A DNA stretch of 36,211 nucleotides, taken from the NCBI RefSeq assembly GCF_023336905.1, contig NZ_JAMBLS010000029.1:1-36211 (forward strand), read 5' to 3'. Made by a program: the position numbers and the translations under genes. Below are positions 31,504 through 36,211 of the stretch, one piece after another (positions within the stretch are counted from its first letter, which is position 1; each line of letters starts with the position of its first letter). The stretch is from Bacteroides sp. ET71 (GTDB taxonomy: Bacteria; Bacteroidota; Bacteroidia; Bacteroidales; Bacteroidaceae). The notes under the pieces are model-generated. The model was not told the DNA's origin, searched no databases, and was given only the letters and a program-made list of their open reading frames with translations.

Positions 31504-31518
31504 ATAGGAGGAGGAAGT

Positions 31519-31968
31519 ATGGAAATCATTTTGAAAGAAGACATCGCGAATTTGGGTTATAAGAACGATATCGTGAACGTTAAGTCGGGTTATGGACGTA
31601 ACTACCTCATCCCTACGGGCAAGGCTGTCATTGCTTCTCCGGCTGCAAAAAAAATGCTGGCTGAAGAATTAAAGCAACGTGCACACAAACTGGAGAAAAT
31701 CAAAAAAGATGCTGAAGAACTGGCTGCTAAGCTGGAAGGTGTATCTTTGAAAATTGCTACAAAGGTTAGCTCTACGGGTACCATCTTCGGCTCTGTGGGT
31801 AATATTCAGATTGCTGACGAATTGGCCAAGTTGGGTCATAACGTTGACCGCAAGCTCATCACAGTGAAAGACACGGTGAAGGAAGTTGGTAGCTACAAGG
31901 CTGTAGTTCGTCTGCACAAGGAAGTTTCTGTAGAGATTCCTTTCGAGGTTGTTGCAGAAGAGGCTTAA
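31519..31968 (+). CDS. rplI: Ribosomal protein bL9
   Basis: A large-subunit protein of 149 aa with two domains joined by a long helix. The N-domain starts [21 protein letters not shown] with the [13 protein letters not shown] signature. The linker helix is charged ([20 protein letters not shown]), and the C-domain contains [20 protein letters not shown]. It ends the operon with a terminator 27 bp later. Confidence 0.98.
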   Translation: MEIILKEDIANLGYKNDIVNVKSGYGRNYLIPTGKAVIASPAAKKMLAEELKQRAHKLEKIKKDAEELAAKLEGVSLKIATKVSSTGTIFGSVGNIQIADELAKLGHNVDRKLITVKDTVKEVGSYKAVVRLHKEVSVEIPFEVVAEEA

Positions 31969-31994
31969 AATATTTTTCTAATAAAGTTAGTCTA

Positions 31995-32033
31995 AAGGGT
32001 ATATCTCATAGGAGGATATACCCTTCTTTTTTT
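31995..32033 (+). terminator. Terminator after rplI
   Basis: AAGGGTATATC (31995-32005) pairs with GATATACCCTT (32015-32025) over a 9-nt loop, followed by a run of T. Confidence 0.88.
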
Positions 32034-32151
32034 GTCTTTTTCCCAATACGGTGTTTAGAGTTGTAAAGAGGGATTTGAGCGGGCTAAACATTGATTTGGG
32101 AAACGTAAAGTACCTCTTTTGAAAAAGAAAGAAAAGGAAGCAGCCGGGCAT

Positions 32152-32187
32152 AAAAAAAAGTCTGGGTGCTTATGCACGTCAGACTTT
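32152..32187 (-). terminator. Terminator after the small lipoprotein gene (minus strand)
   Basis: On the minus strand AAAGTCTG, an inner GTGC-ATAA-GCAC stem, and CAGACTTT form a hairpin ending in eight T. It lies 33 bp past the lipoprotein stop. Confidence 0.85.
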
Positions 32188-32219
32188 CAATTCTCTCTTA
32201 AACCTTTCGCTTAGCCGAG

Positions 32220-32411
32220 TTATTCAGCAACAGCGGCAGAGTCATTTGCTACGCTATCGTTGGCAGCAACAGTGCTGTCATTAGCAGCAACTACTTCTTC
32301 AGTAGCGGGAGTAGTTGTTTCAGTAGCTTCAGCGTTAGCTGCTTTGTTACCACCACAAGATGCGAAAGATACGGCCACAAAAGCTACGGCCATCAAAACT
32401 AACTTTTTCAT
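32220..32411 (-). CDS. Small Ala/Thr/Asp-rich lipoprotein
   Basis: 63 aa, with a signal peptide (MKKLVLMAVAFVAVSFAS) and a lipobox ending at C19 followed by GGN. The mature part is about 45 residues of low complexity (NAEATETTTPATEEVVAAND) with a repeated AANDS/ANDS motif near the end, and is probably unstructured. Promoter and terminator frame it as a single-gene unit. Small lipoproteins of this kind are often abundant in Bacteroidetes, but no function is known to me. Confidence 0.85.
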   Translation of the reverse strand: MKKLVLMAVAFVAVSFASCGGNKAANAEATETTTPATEEVVAANDSTVAANDSVANDSAAVAE

Positions 32412-32461
32412 TTTCTTTGCTTTTTAAACGTAATACAATCAGTTGCTTTGTTAAAACGCTG

Positions 32462-32469
32462 CAAAGGTA
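32462..32469 (-). promoter_or_regulatory. -7 box for the small lipoprotein gene
   Basis: The minus strand reads TACCTTTG, fitting TAnnTTTG, about 50 bp before ATG 32411. No -33 TTG is at the usual distance. Confidence 0.65.
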
Positions 32470-32619
32470 TGGACTTTTTGGATATGTTGTGCTATAAATT
32501 GCAATTTTTTTTATGATTTTTTGCCAGTAGTGCGTTTTTGGCATCTTTTTGTCACAGTATTGTAACCGTTTGAAACAAGAAATCCTGGCAACTCTGCCAG
32601 ATAAACAGATAATAATACG

Positions 32620-32627
32620 TACCTTTG
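32620..32627 (+). promoter_or_regulatory. -7 box for mtaB
   Basis: TACCTTTG fits TAnnTTTG, 22 bp before ATG 32650. It probably serves mtaB, the acyltransferase and the glycosyltransferase, which follow with little spacing. Confidence 0.7.
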
Positions 32628-32649
32628 TACGATTGTTGTATGAATATTT

Positions 32650-33972
32650 ATGATCGATACAAATATATTTCAAGATAAGACAGCGGTTTATTACACATTG
32701 GGCTGCAAGCTGAATTTTTCGGAAACTTCTACTATCGCTAAAGCACTGCAAGAATTGGGTGTGCGGAAGGCACGTAAAGGGGAAGAAGCTGATATTTGTG
32801 TGATAAATACTTGTTCGGTGACGGAAGTGGCCGATAAGAAATGTCGTCAAGCTATTCATAAGCTGCTCAAGCAACATCCAAATGCCTTTGTCGTGGTAAC
32901 AGGATGTTATGCACAGTTGAAGCCCGATACGATAGCCGATATTGAAGGAGTGGACATGGTACTGGGGGCTGAACAGAAGAAAGATTTGGCGCATTATTTG
33001 GGTAATTTGCAGAAAAAAAAGGTCGGCGAGATACATGCTTCACCTGTGAAGGATATCCGTAGTTTTGCACCTTCTTGTTCGCGAGGCGACCGTACACGTT
33101 TTTTCTTGAAAGTGCAAGATGGTTGTGACTATTTCTGTTCTTATTGCACTATCCCATTGGCTCGGGGGCGCAGTCGGAATGGGAGCATTGCTTCTTTAGT
33201 AGAACAAGCTAAAAAAGCCGCTGCTGAGGGTGGAAAAGAAATCGTATTGACCGGAGTGAATATTGGTGATTTTGGCCGCTCTACCGGAGAAACTTTTTTT
33301 GACTTAGTGAAAGCGCTCGATGAAGTGGAAGGAATAGAACGCTTTCGTATATCTTCTATTGAGCCCAATTTATTGACGGACGAGATTATTGATTATGTAG
33401 CTCATTCTCGTCATTTCATGCCTCATTTCCATATTCCTTTGCAATCAGGCTGTGACGAAGTATTGAAATTGATGCGTCGTCGTTATGATACAAATCTGTT
33501 TGCTGCCAAGATTGATAGAATCAGGAGTGTGATGCCCGATGCTTTTATTGGTGTGGATGTAATAGTGGGAACCCGAGGTGAAACGGAAGACTATTTCGAA
33601 CAATCATGCAATTTTTTGCGGCAATTGGATGTAACTCAGCTTCATGTGTTCAGTTATTCGGAACGTCCGGGTACTCAGGCTTTGAAAATTGAGCCTGCAG
33701 TTTCTCCTCAAGAAAAACATCGTCGCAGTCAGTGCCTGTTGGAAATATCTGATGAAAAATGGCATGCTTTTTATGCCCGGCATATTGGGCAGATAATGCC
33801 CGTATTGTTGGAACGCTCCAAATCCGGTATGCCTATGCATGGTTTTTCGGCTAATTATATTCGGGTGGAAGTCCCTCATGACGATGCTTTGGACAACTGT
33901 GTGGTACAAGTTCAATTGGGAAATTTCAATGCAGATTCTACAGCCCTGGAGGGGATGATATTGACAAGATAG
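32650..33972 (+). CDS. mtaB: tRNA t6A37 methylthiotransferase MtaB
   Basis: A radical SAM enzyme that converts t6A37 to ms2t6A37 in ANN-decoding tRNAs. It is 440 aa. The N-terminal UPF0004 domain has cluster-binding Cys residues in TLGCKLNFSE, INTCSVT and VTGCYAQ. The radical SAM motif CDYFCSYC gives C159, C163 and C166, followed by TIPLARGRSRN. TGVNIGDFG and HIPLQSGCDEVLKLMRRRYD complete the family signature. The GCKLNFSE form and lack of RimO features favour MtaB over MiaB or RimO. The TRAM domain is short or degenerate. The acyltransferase gene begins 11 bp after the stop. Confidence 0.92.
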   Translation: MIDTNIFQDKTAVYYTLGCKLNFSETSTIAKALQELGVRKARKGEEADICVINTCSVTEVADKKCRQAIHKLLKQHPNAFVVVTGCYAQLKPDTIADIEGVDMVLGAEQKKDLAHYLGNLQKKKVGEIHASPVKDIRSFAPSCSRGDRTRFFLKVQDGCDYFCSYCTIPLARGRSRNGSIASLVEQAKKAAAEGGKEIVLTGVNIGDFGRSTGETFFDLVKALDEVEGIERFRISSIEPNLLTDEIIDYVAHSRHFMPHFHIPLQSGCDEVLKLMRRRYDTNLFAAKIDRIRSVMPDAFIGVDVIVGTRGETEDYFEQSCNFLRQLDVTQLHVFSYSERPGTQALKIEPAVSPQEKHRRSQCLLEISDEKWHAFYARHIGQIMPVLLERSKSGMPMHGFSANYIRVEVPHDDALDNCVVQVQLGNFNADSTALEGMILTR

Positions 33973-33983
33973 ACAATAAAACT

Positions 33984-34883
33984 ATGAAATCAAAGATATT
34001 TTATTGGTTGACGTATGCGGGCATGTGGATATTGGCATCCTTGCCTTTTGCGGTTCTTTACGTTATTTCTGATGTGCTATGCTTTCTGATGTACAGGGTG
34101 GTAGGCTATCGCCGTCGAGTGGTTCGTACCAATCTGCGTAATTCTTTTCCCGAAAAAAGCACCGCGGAATTACGCCGTATAGAGCACGATTTCTATCAAT
34201 ATTTGTGCGATTATTTGTTGGAAGATGTCAAAATGATGCGCATGTCTTTCTCGGAGCTTTGCCGGCGCATGGAGTATAGGAATAAAGAAGAATACTTGTC
34301 CATGATAGAAAAGCATGGTGGCATCGTATTGCTTATTCCACATTATGCCAACTTTGAGTGGATTACAGGAATGAGTTCTATCATGCACCCGGATGATGTA
34401 CCTGTGCAAGTTTATAAGCCTTTGAAGAATAAATACCTGGATAAACTTTTTATCCGGATACGTGCTCGTTTTGGAGGTTATAATATCCCGAAACATAGCA
34501 CAGCACGTGAACTGATAAAACTTCGTAAAGATGGGAAGAGGATTGCAGTAGGGCTGATTACTGACCAGTCACCCAATCCGAATGAAGCCCATTATTGGAC
34601 GACCTTTCTGAATCAAGATACGGGATTTATGGATGGTGCGGAACGCATTGCTAAATTAATGGATTTCCCTGTATTTTATTGTGAATTGTATTATGTGAAA
34701 CGCGGTTACTGTTCTGTACATTTTGATTTAATAACCGAAACGCCTAAGCAAACAGCCGATGGCGAAATCACAGGATGTTTCGCTCGGAGATTGGAAGCAA
34801 CCATCCGTAGGGCGCCGGCCTATTGGTTCTGGTCACATAAACGTTGGAAATTGAAACGTGAGGACGCAGTGCATCATGGATAA
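33984..34883 (+). CDS. Lysophospholipid/lipid A acyltransferase (LpxL/HtrB family)
   Basis: An inner-membrane enzyme predicted to add a secondary acyl chain to lipid A. It is 299 aa, with an N-terminal membrane segment (about 9-38, IFYWLTYAGMWILASLPFAV), then the acyltransferase domain. The catalytic HX4E motif is H120-YANF-E125. Conserved blocks are YKPLKNKYLDKLF, KRIAVGLITDQSPNP and PAYWFWSHKRWK, all usual in LpxL/LpxM. Bacteroides lipid A is typically penta-acylated, so a single late acyltransferase of this kind is expected. It overlaps the following glycosyltransferase start by 8 bp, so translation is coupled. Confidence 0.92.
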   Translation: MKSKIFYWLTYAGMWILASLPFAVLYVISDVLCFLMYRVVGYRRRVVRTNLRNSFPEKSTAELRRIEHDFYQYLCDYLLEDVKMMRMSFSELCRRMEYRNKEEYLSMIEKHGGIVLLIPHYANFEWITGMSSIMHPDDVPVQVYKPLKNKYLDKLFIRIRARFGGYNIPKHSTARELIKLRKDGKRIAVGLITDQSPNPNEAHYWTTFLNQDTGFMDGAERIAKLMDFPVFYCELYYVKRGYCSVHFDLITETPKQTADGEITGCFARRLEATIRRAPAYWFWSHKRWKLKREDAVHHG

Positions 34884-35898
34884 GGTAGCTGTTGTCATAT
34901 TGAATTGGAATGGCTGCGAGATGCTTCGCCGTTTTTTGCCTTCCGTAGTCCGTTTCTCTGAAGCGGATGGTGGAGTTGTATGGGTAGCAGATAATGCTTC
35001 AGAAGATACGTCATGTGAGATGGTAAAGCATGATTTCCCTTCGGTGCGTCTGATATGCTTGGAGAAGAATTATGGTTTTGCTGAAGGCTATAACCGTGCT
35101 TTGGCGCAGGTAGAGGCAGAGTATGTGATATTGCTTAATTCAGATGTAGAAGTGCGTGAGCATTGGTTGCTTCCGATGATTATTTATATGGATGCTCATC
35201 CGGAAGTAGCGGCTTGCCAACCTAAACTGCTTTCCTATGACCATCGGGATTATTTTGAATATGCGGGTGCGGCAGGTGGTTTCATAGACCGTTACGGTTA
35301 TCCTTTTTGTCGTGGACGTCTGTTGGGAAATGTAGAGGCCGACAAGGGACAATACGATAGCGTGCAACCTGTTTTTTGGGCTTCAGGTGCTGCCTTGTTT
35401 ATACGTAGGAAAGATTATTTTGAAGTAGGAGGACTTGATGGGCGATTTTTTGCTCATATGGAAGAAATAGACCTGTGTTGGCGTCTTCGTGCCCGGGGAC
35501 GTGTTTTGGTTTGCATACCGGAAAGTGAGGTTTATCATGTAGGAGGGGCTACATTGAAACGTGATAATTCGATGAAGACCTTCTTGAATTTCCGGAATAA
35601 CTTGCTGATGTTGTATAAGAATTTGCCGGAAAAAGAACTTCCTTCTGTAATGCGGGTTCGTACGTTGCTTGATGTCATAGCAGCTTTGCATTTCTTGCTT
35701 CAACTTGATTTTTCCAATGCATGGGCTGTTTGGAAAGCCCGCAGGGCTTTTGCACGTTTAAAAGCTTCTTTTAAAGAGGCTCGTTTGGAAAATCTGTCCA
35801 AGGCTGTGTGGTCTGATATTCCGGAACGAAAGTCATTTAGCTTGTTGTGGCAATTCTATGTGAGAGGTAAGAAATGTTTCTCACGGTTGCCGGATTGA
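34876..35898 (+). CDS. GT2-family glycosyltransferase
   Basis: An inverting nucleotide-sugar transferase, 340 aa. The ATG at 34876 overlaps the upstream stop (ATGGATAA) and starts the family's first strand, MDKVAVVILNWNGCEMLRR; the alternative 34858 adds six residues. The GT-A motifs are VWVADNASEDTS (about 41-52), ILLNSDVEV with the DXD-like site (about 90-98), FWASGAALFIRRKDYFEVGG, and FFAHMEEIDLCWRLRARG with the catalytic ED. The C-terminus has a weak hydrophobic stretch (about 260-280) for membrane contact. The rhamnosyltransferase-like pattern and the acyltransferase neighbour suggest envelope polysaccharide or LPS assembly; the acceptor is unknown. Confidence 0.9.
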   Translation: MDKVAVVILNWNGCEMLRRFLPSVVRFSEADGGVVWVADNASEDTSCEMVKHDFPSVRLICLEKNYGFAEGYNRALAQVEAEYVILLNSDVEVREHWLLPMIIYMDAHPEVAACQPKLLSYDHRDYFEYAGAAGGFIDRYGYPFCRGRLLGNVEADKGQYDSVQPVFWASGAALFIRRKDYFEVGGLDGRFFAHMEEIDLCWRLRARGRVLVCIPESEVYHVGGATLKRDNSMKTFLNFRNNLLMLYKNLPEKELPSVMRVRTLLDVIAALHFLLQLDFSNAWAVWKARRAFARLKASFKEARLENLSKAVWSDIPERKSFSLLWQFYVRGKKCFSRLPD

Positions 35899-35985
35899 AG
35901 AGATACTTCTCAAGATTTTCCGTATTCAGCGATATAAATCATTTAAATGCTCGCTTGGAAAACAAGACTTATACCCCAAAATCCG

Positions 35986-35993
35986 TATCTTTG
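35986..35993 (+). promoter_or_regulatory. -7 box just before the second IS copy
   Basis: TATCTTTG fits TAnnTTTG. The IS982 end begins 17 bp later, so the element appears to have inserted just downstream of a native promoter. Which gene it served is outside the window. Confidence 0.6.
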
Positions 35994-36009
35994 TGATTAG
36001 ATATAAATA

Positions 36010-36211
36010 ACGTGAGTTCGATATAAGGAATAAAATTATTCGTTTGATAATTAGTAACATAGCGATAAAAGCATTAAATTTATAGTGTCAAGTTATAACA
36101 TTTAAGCGATTACCACTATGTTCTCAGAGGCTAAAGTTACGGAGATTTTTGCAGGGCGGATGATTTTTGCAAAGAATTTGCCAAAGTACAGGAAAAATAC
36201 ATGGTTGAAGA
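36010..36211 (+). mobile_element. IS982-family element, second copy (left end only)
   Basis: From 36010 the sequence repeats the left end of the element at 13785 in the same orientation. The inverted repeat begins ACGTGAGTTCGATATAAGG. The 108-bp leader is nearly identical, with a T/C difference in the inverted repeat and a G/T difference near position 46. The window ends 202 bp into the element, so completeness cannot be judged. Confidence 0.9.
36118..36211 (+). pseudogene. IS982 transposase start, frameshifted
   Basis: The start MFSEAKVTEI corresponds to MFSEDKVTEI in the intact copy. The next bases read GAGATTTTTGCAGGGCGG where the intact copy has GAGATTTATTGTATGGCGG: two or three substitutions and one missing base. 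The reading frame then goes to FAGRMIFAKNLPKYRKNTWL instead of YCMADDFCKEFAKVQEKYMV. Unless compensated beyond the edge, the transposase is inactive. Confidence 0.75.

Overview
The window looks like Bacteroidaceae chromosome (Bacteroides, Phocaeicola or a close relative). The evidence is the RprX/RprY two-component pair, an EF-G paralogue of the Bacteroides EF-G2 type, FtsX-type exporter permeases, a DUF2807 protein, a GH51 arabinofuranosidase and many promoters of the Bacteroidetes form (TAnnTTTG -7 box, several with TTG or TTTG about 19 bp upstream). Base composition is mosaic: the exporter operon, the M23 peptidase and the C69/phosphomutase block are GC-rich, while glgB and its flanks are AT-rich. 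I found no tRNA, rRNA or CRISPR array.

Layout. (1) Positions 1-7646, minus strand: a MacB/Lol-like export operon transcribed as adaptor, permease, permease, ATPase, DUF2807 protein, permease (cut by the window edge). Two sigma-54-type promoters, one before the adaptor and one before the ATPase, each have a 26-bp palindrome about 55 bp upstream. (2) 7681-10441: a LysM glucosaminidase divergent from cytidine deaminase and type I asparaginase. (3) 10442-14816: an accessory strip with a 22-bp tandem array, a surface-protein scrap, the glycogen branching enzyme glgB, a graveyard of gene and IS fragments, and a complete IS982-family element. (4) 14832-21577: GH51 arabinofuranosidase, divergent EF-G2, then rprX-rprY. 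(5) 21602-27372: M23 peptidase, a striking 266-bp array of 11 hairpin-forming units, a C69 peptidase, a 33-codon membrane peptide and a phosphohexomutase. (6) 27373-30675: an AraC regulator divergent from a frameshifted small secreted protein, an alpha/beta hydrolase with a Cys nucleophile and a cyclophilin-like lipoprotein. Two 31-bp direct-repeat operators lie between them. (7) 30811-35898: rpsF-rpsR-rplI, a small lipoprotein, then mtaB, a lipid A-type acyltransferase and a GT2 glycosyltransferase. (8) 36010-36211: the left end of a second IS982 copy, frameshifted and sitting just downstream of a promoter.

How the genes work together: the exporter operon appears to be controlled by an unseen NtrC-type activator. 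RprXY is a sensor/regulator pair with a possibly leaderless kinase mRNA. The AraC cluster looks self-contained with paired operators. The most unusual material is non-coding: the short-hairpin array after the M23 gene, where stem sequences change in step on both arms while the loop and linker stay conserved, and two lesser 22-bp arrays downstream of other genes.
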